64,000 nt of DNA from Lineus longissimus (lineage: Eukaryota; Nemertea; Pilidiophora; Heteronemertea; Lineidae), in the NCBI RefSeq assembly GCF_910592395.1, contig NC_088309.1, forward strand, positions 29,018,599 through 29,082,598, given 5' to 3'. Made by a program: the position numbers and the translations under genes. Below, in pieces: positions 33,101 to 41,793 of this stretch (the stretch's first letter is position 1; each line of letters begins with the position of its first letter). The notes under the pieces were generated by a model. The model made no database searches. It saw only the letters and a program-made list of their open reading frames with translations, and was not told the DNA's origin.

Positions 33101-33418
33101 AAAGAATCCCCCGCGGTATACAGAGAAGATGCAGACAAACTGATCGTCAATGTAGTTAACTACAACATGATAAACTTTCGTCACCGAAAACGACCATATT
33201 CTGAATCTCAAACGGACAAGAACATTGCTGATGCATCACCTGTCAGAAAGAAATTTCTGCCGAGCGTCGATGGCAATGGTCGTGAGACAGATTTCTCTGT
33301 TGTAGTGCCATACAAAGAACGTTTCAACAGGAAAGAAGAAAAAACTACAGCTTTACCCAATATTGACTCATATTCATGTCATGAATTCGATACAATGGAA
33401 GAACAACCACTAATTTGA
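30116..33418 (+). CDS. viral-type primase (AEP) fused to UL9-like SF2 helicase
   Basis: An intact, intronless frame of 1100 residues. The N-terminal third is an archaeo-eukaryotic primase domain of the UL52/PrimPol clade: metal-binding motif I RFYLDIDCP (86-94), motif II YSYHVVFP (134-141) and motif III VIDTKVYTRNRNFRL (183-197). The C-terminal half is a superfamily-2 helicase resembling the herpesvirus origin-binding protein UL9: Walker A TGRMGVGKT near 457-466, Walker B IVDEL near 578-582 and a motif VI-like QLTARVRS near 858-865. The protein should start DNA synthesis and unwind DNA at replication origins. Similar primase-helicase fusions are known in some large DNA viruses. AATAAA lies at about 33514, 100 bp after the stop. 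No disruption is seen, so it entered recently or is under selection. The viral family is inferred; the domains are seen. Confidence 0.9.
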   Translation: MLLKSTDVFKIIHYQRQDDAIQAQNGKVFAQDTSAGNGTKLFLTIKETEKCDAAVTKNSQCGRHFMSVLEKDHHLYEVLLENRPTRFYLDIDCPWEHGPVDVNGLIEGLRQFSERRDTFDDVIILESNRKETKYSYHVVFPQAIFKDVKTNMRFFVLAFVEWFSQQQQEKLFYTNGKGKTKCVIDTKVYTRNRNFRLIGQSKAGVGGVKLKPMSPSSFTNDGHMTILQPDRAEVTVTEEILDDICKDSSVIVHKSPDTCVKMSRKSLSLLNWDKEKVRKEIDEDKLFTYVKTSEDTKGKLMIKSDKDIADAIDANALRDVDFASFFLPILHSLCLSTDGSLNKDKLKAWMNMSSDTKAERLLKDAIGDKNKCGDRIRCGYAIEFIRQTLRRKIEDCRPGNLRIADSIDDTYAFPAKANGWTPLQTGDQLRGFIEDITSQDNKFAKTQNERRRLFLLTGRMGVGKTNAVLQFVTNQLRQGHVKNVTYLAPRQLLAQKTANKMKTLKPVKYDRASFDVMLYHHGSDDKFKWLEEQSMNTGDRYNITLSSEEHQQKNNQGKFHSACINSINCTPEDNDILIVDELAMSVGNMFMHWSRCKDTAVEEGGVMNMSNDLMLMDDVRKRMQRCRLVFFLEARMTENMVSAFTDMWTWQDTLSNILNQNATDVKLAVKLPISDGDKLQDIKSWKRWISQRKYKLKIEENSFRYNPDTNRVAIQMDPINIVVAPNPIYGPVFDQLVEFQDHAMLRSRILYALLEEEKKIVIYTSSARDAHSLVNDIAAITGWTEKPVIPDSVPVTAWTLRNSDDKDAAVSKYINDARVVIFSNAMGAGPSYEKPDAFDEAYFMVTMSKGCPSLPDMIQLTARVRSITSKTLYFAVRTVSYKSKRHVMEKQLNFIQTTLPSRYNSMLKYQTDHYRANYDQRVSPLNGKVQTREALKVAYSMFDMNSDKYVEPSHHFYSSSNDDSQTKIPVMSLTSINSAKRCGSKLVKFLADEMEKESPAVYREDADKLIVNVVNYNMINFRHRKRPYSESQTDKNIADASPVRKKFLPSVDGNGRETDFSVVVPYKERFNRKEEKTTALPNIDSYSCHEFDTMEEQPLI

Positions 33419-33567
33419 ATAGCTTTATCCGATATAAACTCCTGTGTTCATGTCATGAATTTGATATAATGGAAGAACTACTCCACTAATTTATATTTTG
33501 TGAAAGAGGAAGTTGAATAAAAAACATTTCGTAAAACAAAAGCATGTAGTCTTTTTTTCTCAGTCTC

Positions 33568-34466
33568 TTGTGACTTTCTCTAGTTTCAACTTCCACCACT
33601 CCACCACCAGAGTGGCGCTAGTAGTTCGCAGTAGGCAGAGACATAGGTTATGACGTATCTATGTCCGTGCCTACTGTGAATTTTGGCCATTTTCACAATA
33701 TTTGCCTACACAATGTACTACGAAAGGAACAATTCCTTATGCATATACAACGTTACCTTATTATATATGCATAGGGGGTCGAAAGGTCAACTATCATATG
33801 GATTGATGAATAAATTAATTGTATGGTCACGTGTGATCACGAATTGAGGTGATTTTGTTAAACGGAGGTCTCCTTCATTGACTTTGGCCCAGGGGTGTTG
33901 TCCCTGACTGCCAAAAAAATCAAAATGGCTGCCTACAGTAATGTAGTTCCGATTCCCGCCACCGGTAGATCGCAGATGGCGCTGCTACTTTTGACTAATG
34001 CCATTTCAATGAAACAGTGTACAATTTTTAAACTCTCATAAAATTTAAACCGATAGACCGATTTCGATGAACTAAAGCTTAAAATGATCTCCTTTCGATT
34101 CTGAACAACTTTCTCGCAGGTTGTAGGGGTCTATCTTAAAAAATGAAAAAGTTTTGAAAAGTGATGATGGGAATCCCCAACCCTGCAATCATCATGTCTA
34201 TAAAGAGAACATTCAATGTGGTACCTGAGTTTTCACTGCTGCTGGAATCATGTTTGTATCTGGTAAAAAACACGTAGACAAAGTGTTTAGGAGAGATTCA
34301 TACATGGGAATGTGAATGATATAGATTTTTGGTTGGACTTGTGAATTTCCAGGAAATTTATTTTTGTCAGAATCGTTTTTCCTTCATCACAAACCAATGC
34401 ATTGCATTGCATCATTTTTTCAAAACACGCGAATTGAGTGAAAAAAAATGCAAATGTACATGTTTG
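33568..34466 (-). mobile_element. element E, copy inside the viral island
   Basis: An ~0.9-kb segment present in inverted orientation five times in the 49-62 kb array. Homology begins at ttgtgac (33568) and ends at catgtttg (34466). This copy lacks about 39 bp that the full-length array copies have between 'aaaacgatt' and 'ctgacaaaaa'. No long ORF, poly(A) tail or clear terminal inverted repeat is seen. It interrupts the compact viral gene order, so it looks like an insertion, but its class is unknown. Confidence 0.8.
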
Positions 34467-34723
34467 AAACAATCGGTAAGGCTTTGGTTGACCAAATAGA
34501 GTCGAATAGAAACAATTTTGCAGCGTCTAACGTCATTAGTAAAACGTGTCGCAATGCAGGTGTGATGAATCTAGGCGATTACGAGAGCATCAGTTTCAAG
34601 TACAAAAACACTAACACCCAGTTCTTGAAATCTGAACTGTTCGACGGGGACGGCTGTTCTGAGGCGAAATCAGAGAGTCTTCTCGAGATGACGTGGGGTA
34701 TATTGGACAGAAATAGGCGGTAG
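34460..34723 (+). pseudogene. chimeric viral ORF fragment starting in element E
   Basis: The frame begins MFETIGKALVDQIESNRN; its ATG (34460, alternatives 34448 and 34454) belongs to the end of element E, while the body from 34467 is viral-island sequence. Residue composition looks protein-like, ending near LKSELFDGDGCSEAKSES, after which homology with the 49-kb copy stops (about 34687). The rest (to 34723) reads into the antisense of the neighbouring ORF. It is probably part of a once longer viral gene cut by E on one side and a rearrangement on the other. No function can be assigned. Confidence 0.45.
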
Positions 34724-35270
34724 GCTCTGTCGGGATTCAAGTTCACTGCCAGATCCTCGATACAGTACGTGGTGTCCGACAGATCTAGATTCCCGGTGCA
34801 GTCCAACAATACGTCTGGCAGATTAACTGCCCCCGCCAGGGTCCGATCCAACTTGTCAATGTGTTTCAACAGACGCAAATGCATAGTCACCTCGTCTTTG
34901 TTGTCGAAAGTAGTTGTTTGTGTTCCTTCTGTTATAACGCGATCCAAGTCAGTACCTTTGTGCGTGGACACTGAGAACTCATCGACACCACCGTATTCTT
35001 CTCGCTCCAATTTGACAGATTCTATACAATCGTTTATTCTCCGAGTAGGTTGGACGAGTACTCGGTCGATAATTTTGCTATTCACGGTCAACGGGTAAGA
35101 GGTCGAAGAAGACGTCGTTGGCAGTGTCGACGAATATTCATCATCGTCATTGTCGAAATCCTCGTCTTGATTTGATGATAATTCATCGCCTTCACCATAG
35201 TAATTGGTAGCCGTTCCCTGTGTCAACAAATAATGTGCACTGTGAATGAGTTTGACGTTATCGGTTGTTG
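34690..35270 (-). CDS. viral ORF of unknown function, no ATG at its 5' end
   Basis: An open minus-strand frame from about 35290 to 34579 whose composition is protein-like: an acidic stretch (QDEDFDNDDDEYSS), a Ser/Thr run, then a well-mixed region (VTMHLRLLKHIDKLDRTLAG). The only start near its 5' end is a GTG at 35274; the first ATG is about 130 codons in. The C-terminal part beyond about 34690 overlaps the chimeric fragment and is probably not native. It overlaps head-to-head with the start of the 35233 ORF. It may be a gene truncated at both ends. No domain is recognised. Confidence 0.45.
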
Positions 35271-36651
35271 GCACACCAAATTGCGCGAGTCGCCAAATCT
35301 AGAAACGGTGAACGTGTTAACATACGAAAGACACCGCCAAGAACTACTGCTGAACAACGACGATCATCGATCACAGCCACCACTCGTGCTAACACTTTAC
35401 AAACTTGAACGTGTAAATTGGTCTTCAGAGCCAGTTGCCAGAAGGGAAACGATTCGAGTATTTTGGTACGGTAATGGTAGTGGTGGCAATGATATGTTCA
35501 ACTGGGATGATGTATCGTTTGTGACCTCCGTGTCAAGCCGGGGGAGAATACTTATACAGAGAGAACAGTTTTCCAAAATCAAGAAAGGTGTCCGGGTGTC
35601 TAAATTCAGGTTGGACGTGTTGGACGTTACCAAGATATTAGACCACGACTTTATGATAAAAACATCTTCCCCTATCGATAGGCTGTGTACCGAAAAGAGC
35701 AAATTAACACATAGAAGATGGTTGGTCGGAAAGGGATTGAGTGTCGTAACGAGTGCGAATAATATAGCCGCAACATCGCCCCTCTATCCCTGTTTAATGC
35801 CACATTGTAATGTCAAATCAGAGGACGAACTATTCCAAACGGATACAGGGAAAAATGAGGACAATCAACAACCATTGCAAGGTGGTGGTGATGATGGTGG
35901 TGGTGGTGGTGGTGGTGGTGGTGGTCGTACAACAATAACTCTGTACGACCATAATCGTAAAACAACTTATACAATTTACAAAGAGACGAGCATCGGCGGC
36001 GGTGGCGGTCAAAAGCAACTAGTAGAATCGTCTTTAGTAATGAACGTCACAACATCCAGTTGCATCACTGAAGAGCAGTTTGTCAAAGTACACGACGAGT
36101 GTAATTTTTGTCATCGCTACGAATTGACAAACTTGTCCGTATTCCCGGGAGATCCGAGCGGCAATACTTTCGTCCTAGATACGTACGACGAAGAATCGTC
36201 TCTGCTTTGGAAAGGGTGGCTGTTGGACGTGACCACCATGACACTGCACGACGCTCTACCACCAACACCAACACATCGAGGGAACGAAGAAATTATGCAT
36301 TTGAACACTTGGCATTTTCCACCAATCACGTCATCTTCATTTAAACAACGACCAAGTCTGCATGCCGCTTGTCTGTTTTATTTCTCTCACACGTACAGTA
36401 TAGCCGAAGAACAATGGATTCGACAATTGTGCCATTATCCAGTGAGGACAACTGCAGAAATCGTACGGAATCATCAGTCTTCAGAGCACTCGCCGACGAC
36501 CATGGAGAGTATTGTGACAAGACAAATACATCAAGCTATGCGTCCTCCACCACCACCACCACCACCACCCACTCCAGAAGGCGACACAACGCAGGACCTC
36601 AAACAGCGCAGGCGGCTTCAACCTCAGCGGCGTCTCCACACGAGGACGTAA
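35233..36651 (+). CDS. viral ORF, 472 residues, unknown function
   Basis: An intronless frame with an ATG at 35233 (MCTVNEFDVIGCWHTKL). It shows no recognised domain. Features seen: a basic/hydrophobic N-terminal third that is duplicated at 29658-30026, a long Gly run near residues 216-232 produced by (GGT)n, a Cys-containing stretch (HDECNFCHRYEL) and a C-terminal Pro run produced by (CCA)n. The last 79 codons overlap the next ORF in another frame, so the native end is uncertain. The existence of a partial paralog at 29.7 kb shows that this coding sequence belongs to the viral island rather than the host. No membrane segment is evident. Confidence 0.65.
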   Translation: MCTVNEFDVIGCWHTKLRESPNLETVNVLTYERHRQELLLNNDDHRSQPPLVLTLYKLERVNWSSEPVARRETIRVFWYGNGSGGNDMFNWDDVSFVTSVSSRGRILIQREQFSKIKKGVRVSKFRLDVLDVTKILDHDFMIKTSSPIDRLCTEKSKLTHRRWLVGKGLSVVTSANNIAATSPLYPCLMPHCNVKSEDELFQTDTGKNEDNQQPLQGGGDDGGGGGGGGGGRTTITLYDHNRKTTYTIYKETSIGGGGGQKQLVESSLVMNVTTSSCITEEQFVKVHDECNFCHRYELTNLSVFPGDPSGNTFVLDTYDEESSLLWKGWLLDVTTMTLHDALPPTPTHRGNEEIMHLNTWHFPPITSSSFKQRPSLHAACLFYFSHTYSIAEEQWIRQLCHYPVRTTAEIVRNHQSSEHSPTTMESIVTRQIHQAMRPPPPPPPPPTPEGDTTQDLKQRRRLQPQRRLHTRT

Positions 36652-37457
36652 CTCCTTTGTTCAACGACACTTCACCGTTTCTAAATACTAGTACCCGATT
36701 CAACGGTCATCATCCAACAAGTTTTCCTACCACGAGCTACCACGACAGGACGGCGGCGACAGCTGAGTCCCTGGGGGTGGACAAGTTGACCGACGAAACT
36801 TCCCGACTCGTGTTTAAAAGAGATCTGTTGAGAGGCGTAAGTACAGATCTCATGACTCGACAGCTGGTCACAACCGCCAACAACAGCAACAACAACAACA
36901 GATATCCATCAGCACCAATGGACTTTTCGTCAACAACTAATAACGTAGCTACACAAGAAAGATTGAAAGACTACATTCGTCGTTCTAGTGAGATTAGCAG
37001 AGAAATCAAATATAAACAAGAAAAACGTTTCATTCTGTCGAATATTAGAGATGCCCAACGAATGTACACGTCACAACGATACATACAATCACAAGTACAG
37101 AAAGCCACTAGATCTGTAGGTGCGATGAAACGTCTATACGAAGAACATCGTCTACACTCTGACAAATTTGCCGACGACGTCGACGATTTGACCGATACAC
37201 TAGACAGTTTGGAAGTCGATAGAGAACTGATTTACGGTAACGCGATACTAACTAAAGGTGCATGTGCATTTCACTGTGATGATACTGATAGCAACGACGA
37301 CGATGACAATGTCAACAGTCATCACGCTACAGCTGCTGCTGCTGCTGCTGCTGCTGCTACTACTACTAGAGTGTATCGAAATGAATATGATACAATTGTG
37401 AACTCTGCAATTGCAAATTACAATAGTAGCCTAGTGGTAAAACAAAATCCAAAATAA
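36414..37457 (+). CDS. viral ORF, 347 residues, coiled-coil-like, unknown function
   Basis: The first ATG is at 36414 (MDSTIVPLSSEDNCRNR). The N-terminal 130 residues are Ser/Thr/His-rich and disordered-looking; a Thr run comes from (CAC)n. The region about 190-285 is highly charged with heptad-like spacing (RLKDYIRRSSEISREIKYK, QSQVQKATRSVGAMKRLYEE), suggesting a helical or coiled-coil structural protein. An Ala run (GCT repeats) precedes the C-terminus. It overlaps the previous ORF by 238 bp. The stop codon lies within AATAAA (about 37451-37457), a compact viral-style 3' end, convergent with the next gene's signal. No family is recognised. Confidence 0.65.
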   Translation: MDSTIVPLSSEDNCRNRTESSVFRALADDHGEYCDKTNTSSYASSTTTTTTTHSRRRHNAGPQTAQAASTSAASPHEDVTPLFNDTSPFLNTSTRFNGHHPTSFPTTSYHDRTAATAESLGVDKLTDETSRLVFKRDLLRGVSTDLMTRQLVTTANNSNNNNRYPSAPMDFSSTTNNVATQERLKDYIRRSSEISREIKYKQEKRFILSNIRDAQRMYTSQRYIQSQVQKATRSVGAMKRLYEEHRLHSDKFADDVDDLTDTLDSLEVDRELIYGNAILTKGACAFHCDDTDSNDDDDNVNSHHATAAAAAAAAATTTRVYRNEYDTIVNSAIANYNSSLVVKQNPK

Positions 37458-37494
37458 AACACTTACACGTACAACTTTTTTATTGCATGTTTCT

Positions 37495-38274
37495 CTACAT
37501 AGTTTCATAGCATTTCAGATCAGATTCGTCGATAACGCATTCGCTGTGATGATGGTCGCTTGTGTGCTCACTGTGTTCTACTAGCCCAAAATCAGCCGCG
37601 GTTGGGTATTTGTAGTAGATTGACTTATTTCTAACGCTTTTGTATCCCAGTCTACAGAATTTAAAATTGTTTCCAGAGTAGCCGTCCGTAAAGACTAGCG
37701 GGTCACCGAAATTGGACAACGATTGCTGATCAGGTCCATACAAGAACATGTACAGTCTTTGTGGCACCTCATATACTACGTTCCTGTTGTTCAGTCCCAC
37801 CCTGCTAGTGTCCACAACTCCAGATTTGTACACGAACGTAATCAGAGCGTCCGAAACATGTTGTTTCCAACATTTGCAGCACGATCTGTCGACGCATTCG
37901 AAACATTGCCACAAGGTTCTGAAGCTATAACACAAACTCGACAGATTTGTGTACACAGGTGTTGGTCTTGGTCCACCTCGACGTTTCCATAACGGCGGGT
38001 CACAGTTGGTCACAGAATGATCAACATCAGATGAAAAAGTGAACCAATCTTGTGAAGAGGATATGTAACGAAAGTCCTTGAATAGTTTGTTGTTGTTGTT
38101 GTTGTTATATTGTTTGATCTCATCCGGGTGATACGTGAACGCCACACATTCATTTTGTCCTTTCACTTCTTGATGCTCAGGGTCGGCCGGCGGTGGCTTC
38201 ACCACTCCAGTCTGTCTCGTCCTGTTGTACCGTCTGCGAATTTTCTTCGCCAAGATGTTTGGTCGGTGGTTCAT
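37495..38274 (-). CDS. viral ORF, 259 residues, unknown function
   Basis: The first ATG is at 38274 (MNHRPNILAKKIRRRYNR); an upstream GTG at 38310 would add 12 codons. It has a basic N-terminus, an Asn run, then a Cys-rich segment (CFECVDRSCCKCWKQH) that could bind zinc or form disulphides. The C-terminal part contains VVYEVPQRLYMFLYG and a His cluster. AATAAA on the minus strand at about 37483-37478 follows the stop closely, facing the poly(A) signal of the 36414 ORF. The start lies only 64 bp from the stop of the 513-residue ORF on the same strand, which suggests co-oriented transcription. No domain match is recognised. Confidence 0.65.
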   Translation of the reverse strand: MNHRPNILAKKIRRRYNRTRQTGVVKPPPADPEHQEVKGQNECVAFTYHPDEIKQYNNNNNNKLFKDFRYISSSQDWFTFSSDVDHSVTNCDPPLWKRRGGPRPTPVYTNLSSLCYSFRTLWQCFECVDRSCCKCWKQHVSDALITFVYKSGVVDTSRVGLNNRNVVYEVPQRLYMFLYGPDQQSLSNFGDPLVFTDGYSGNNFKFCRLGYKSVRNKSIYYKYPTAADFGLVEHSEHTSDHHHSECVIDESDLKCYETM

Positions 38275-38337
38275 TGTTGTTGCTTTGTGAGCACATTTCA
38301 CAACCAACACATATTAATACTTCTCTTCCAGATACCA

Positions 38338-39879
38338 TTATGGTGTCCTCCTCTCCACCATGCCCTTGCTGTGGAAAACGACAACCTGTTCAAATCCGTT
38401 TTTTTCACGACATAGCGAGTCTCTAAACAGTGCCGTGTGTTGTTCGCAGTCGCATCCACCGACGTTTACGTCTTTTTTCTTGCCGAACGTGTAGATCCAT
38501 CTACATATGCTCCGCGCCCTGATAGCTCGACTATTTGTCATTCGCATAAATTCCGCATCGTTTGTACACGAACTGTTCACTAATTCACGTTTGTCATCGC
38601 CGCTGCAACGAGACCACGCTTCGTCGATATCTGCACACGTTGAGTTTGTGTCGAGCAGTAGGCATTGTATATCGAAACAACGATTGTGCAACCTCGACGA
38701 CTGTCTCACACTGTGTTGCTCGTTCGAATCACCACGACGACGACCATCACCATCATTGGCAGCATCCGTCACGAGTTGTGACACTGCCGATGATGGTGAA
38801 TAGTGATGATGTACGTGCTTTTTAAACGTACAATTACACGTAAATCTCAGTCGTTGTTCTATGTCGTCGGTTTGACCTATAGTGGTAAAATGAAGCTTGC
38901 ATCGAGGACATACACGACACTGACTGATCGTATCTAAGGTGGAACTGTTCAATGGGCTGGGCGATGTCAACGACTTCTTGATGCACGAATCTTTCTCCGA
39001 ATAAGTTGGCAACGTGATGCCGGCCAGGTCTTCGGGCACGATAGGAAACGTGTCTAGCATGACAACGTATTTGACCAGGTCATCGATACGATCATCTGAT
39101 GAAACAATTTTAAACTCGGCGGCTCTATTCCCACCACTAGTGGATTTTTGTCGTGGGGGCTGCCATATCATATGGTTCAGATGTTGAGAGATGCTCTCGA
39201 CGTAGATTCTTCTCATCAAGTCGGCAGTGGTGAGCATGTTACTCGTTCCCGAGTCCCTGTGCGGATGGTATATGGGAACGTGAGTGATTTTCCAATGAAA
39301 ATTCGATTTGAACTTTTCTTCATCGTCTCTCACCAGCCGCCGAGGAAAGCAACGCGACGACGTGGTGGACGCATTTGTTGCCAGACAACGTTGAAATTCA
39401 TCGGGAAACAACAGCAATTTGAAAAACGTAATCAACGTCTCTCGATATCGGTTCTGTTCGAATTGACTTAGCGTTAGCGCACCTCCGACAAGCGGATCTG
39501 GATTGTAACCCGGCGTGTTTCGTACGTAGTCGGTATAGAATTGATATGCTGTGTACACTCGTTCGGTAGACACAAATGCGGCGTAGAAAGCGGTCATTCC
39601 ACAAAACGAAGTTATGTTGTCGCAGTGGGTGTTATCGAAGGGTTTACATTCACCTATCAGTTCTTTGCCGGCTCGATCCAATTCAACGAGTGTGTGTCTC
39701 AGTTGATCGGTGAATTTCTCCAGTCTTGACACGAACAGCTGTTGACCTTTGCCTTTGGTTGTGCTGAACACTCTGTCGGGCAACAGTGTGGATAGGTGTT
39801 TCATGTTTTCTGCAGTGGCTGCCCATTCGTCCACGAAAAACTGTGTGAGTGCATCGTACGTGTTCAAAGAGATGTTCAT
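38338..39879 (-). CDS. viral ORF, 513 residues, possible zinc-binding protein
   Basis: An intact intronless frame with ATG at 39879 (MNISLNTYDALTQFFVDEW). The N-terminal ~300 residues look globular (FCGMTAFYAAFVSTERVYTA). A Cys-rich centre, CRVCPRCKLHF followed by FTCNCTFKKHVHHH, is arranged like a zinc-binding site, and further Cys occur near the C-terminus (GGCDCEQH). Length and gene context suggest a conserved viral structural or replication protein, but nothing identifies it. It is followed on the same strand by the 37495 ORF and preceded by the HMG-box ORF. Confidence 0.7.
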   Translation of the reverse strand: MNISLNTYDALTQFFVDEWAATAENMKHLSTLLPDRVFSTTKGKGQQLFVSRLEKFTDQLRHTLVELDRAGKELIGECKPFDNTHCDNITSFCGMTAFYAAFVSTERVYTAYQFYTDYVRNTPGYNPDPLVGGALTLSQFEQNRYRETLITFFKLLLFPDEFQRCLATNASTTSSRCFPRRLVRDDEEKFKSNFHWKITHVPIYHPHRDSGTSNMLTTADLMRRIYVESISQHLNHMIWQPPRQKSTSGGNRAAEFKIVSSDDRIDDLVKYVVMLDTFPIVPEDLAGITLPTYSEKDSCIKKSLTSPSPLNSSTLDTISQCRVCPRCKLHFTTIGQTDDIEQRLRFTCNCTFKKHVHHHYSPSSAVSQLVTDAANDGDGRRRGDSNEQHSVRQSSRLHNRCFDIQCLLLDTNSTCADIDEAWSRCSGDDKRELVNSSCTNDAEFMRMTNSRAIRARSICRWIYTFGKKKDVNVGGCDCEQHTALFRDSLCREKNGFEQVVVFHSKGMVERRTP

Positions 39880-39982
39880 GATCTACATAAGCACAAGCGG
39901 GTGCGTGTTCTTGGGTGCGTGCGGGTGAGTTTGTGTGTGCGTGTCTAATGTACTTTTCCACTAAGTGGCACCACTGATGACG

Positions 39983-40047
39983 TTATAGAAAATCCAATGC
40001 TAGTTTACACGTCATTTCAAAATCGTCAAAACTGAAGATAGAATCGC

Positions 40048-40101
<54 letters not shown>

Positions 40102-40871
40102 AACACATCATGAGATGGTCTCCCTCTGAAGCAAGTTTAACCAGTTCGCTAACTCGCCATTCCTCGTTTTCGCATTTGGACCGCGACGAAGCCGTCTGAA
40201 CAACAATGTCTTCGATCTGAATATTGGCGTCCTTGTACATCTGATACTTTTCTGGTGAGCGCGTGATGAAAGAACTGGTTTCTTGTTTCCAAGTGGGTTT
40301 GTCGGCGTGGCGCGGCTGAGGCTCCGGTACGAGTAGAACGTCGTGGTGGTCACAGGTGGTTTTTCTGTTATGATCCAGACAAACGTCAACGTTATACTTG
40401 GTGATCTCGTCTAGAATGTCAATTTGGGGAAGAACACCGTCGTCTTGCTGTGCCTGTTGTACCTGTTGCAGTGATTGTCCGCAGTTACTGAATTTGAGTA
40501 TAATCTTGTGCAGGTTTTCGTTGGTCTTCACAGTTGTCGACTTGGCCGTTGGAGATTCTCGTGGCGATTTAGACTTGGGCGACTCCCGCTTTGATTGTGT
40601 TTGATGCGTTGTTGATCTGGTAGGAGTAGTATTCTTCTTTTGCGGTACGTACCGATAGCCAGGATGATCGATGAGGTGCTGTTTCTTTTCTCGCTTGGCC
40701 ATTTCCACAAAAGACTGTTTGAAGTCTCGGGGAAGACTGTGCCACTGTTTGGCTGCGGCCTTTGATAACGCTTGCTGGCACTTTATGGAATCACCACACA
40801 ATTTGGCAAACTGACTGCGAAATATGAAAAAGGCGTTGCTCGGTCTCTTGACGTGTGCTGGCGACCTGGTC

Positions 40872-40873
<2 letters not shown>
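39983..40873 (-). CDS. viral-island ORF with N-terminal HMG box, 296 residues
   Basis: Residues 8-75 form an HMG box of the sequence-specific (SOX/MATA-like) type: VKRPSNAFFIFRSQFAKLC, then KAAAKQWHSLPRDFKQSF and HPGYRYVPQKK. The N-terminal K-R-P-x-N-A-F signature and the Y-R-Y/basic ending are those of minor-groove DNA-bending domains. The remaining 220 residues are Ser/Lys/Thr-rich and then acidic, with a long Asn run from (GTT)n near 40050-40098. It probably binds or bends viral DNA, or acts as a transcription factor. It has no introns and sits in the same minus-strand series as two viral ORFs. It may have been captured from a eukaryote. Its ATG is contiguous with a (CAT)n microsatellite, so an in-frame upstream extension cannot be excluded. 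Confidence 0.8.
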
Positions 40874-40916
<43 letters not shown>

Positions 40917-41458
40917 CTTCAGTTTTTTCCGTGTCTTTCCTCAGTCTCTCACACTGTTCCAACAACAGTGACATTTCAATATTATTCCGAGTGAAATGTG
41001 TCTGGGTGTCCAGGTATCCAGATGAGTCATAGCCTGTAACATGCTTGAAGTGTGAAATGTGTCTGGGTGTCCAGGTATCCAGATGAGTCATAGCCTGTAA
41101 CATGATTGAAGTGTCCAATAGGCGAGGTGGAGCTGGCAGTGTCGTCCATGTGCCTGTAGCACAAGTGTTACAACCCTCACTAGACAATTTTCACACTTGC
41201 TCCAGTCCAGTCCAGTCCTGTCCAGTCCAGTCCAGTCCAGTCCAGTCCAGTTCAGTCCAGTCCAGTCCAGTCCAGTATAATCCAGTCAAGTCACCATCTT
41301 CACGTTGTATGAACCATGAGTCATCGACAGCTGCAGTGTCGAATCGTATTTTCGAAACCCTACTACAGTTTACGCGAGCTCAACGATGCTGTTGCGTGCG
41401 GAAAAGAGATTGGTAGAATATTTGCAGGAGACTGTCAACAGACGCCGAAATTGTCACA
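40874..41458. repeat. microsatellites and a 62-bp duplication
   Basis: (ATG)n occurs at about 40872-40916. A block 'gtgaaatgtgtctgggtgtc' plus 'caggtatccagatgagtcat' is present twice (about 40991-41044 and 41053-41106). (TCCAG)n with interruptions occurs at about 41201-41290. No gene is supported; the plus-strand short frames through it are repetitive. Confidence 0.8.
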
Positions 41459-41722
41459 CTCTGCTTCTTCTCTCTGTCCCGCGCCGCACCAGTTCATTGT
41501 ATTTTCTACCTATATGAATGTAGCATTCATTTGGCTCAATAAACTGCTTTGAATTTGAATTTGAATTTGAATTTGAATTTGAATTTGAATTTGAATTTGA
41601 ATTTGAATTTGTAATCGATTATTGTGACCCGAGATTATGTGAATTGCCCGCCCGAACACAGGGGGTTCGACAATGTAACGTTGGACGAATATGTCCTGGC
41701 CACAGCCGCATCGGCTGGCTAT

Positions 41723-41793
<71 letters not shown>

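Noticed and set aside
34769-35098. Plus-strand 109-codon ORF
   Set aside because: It is antisense to a more protein-like minus-strand frame with acidic and mixed composition.
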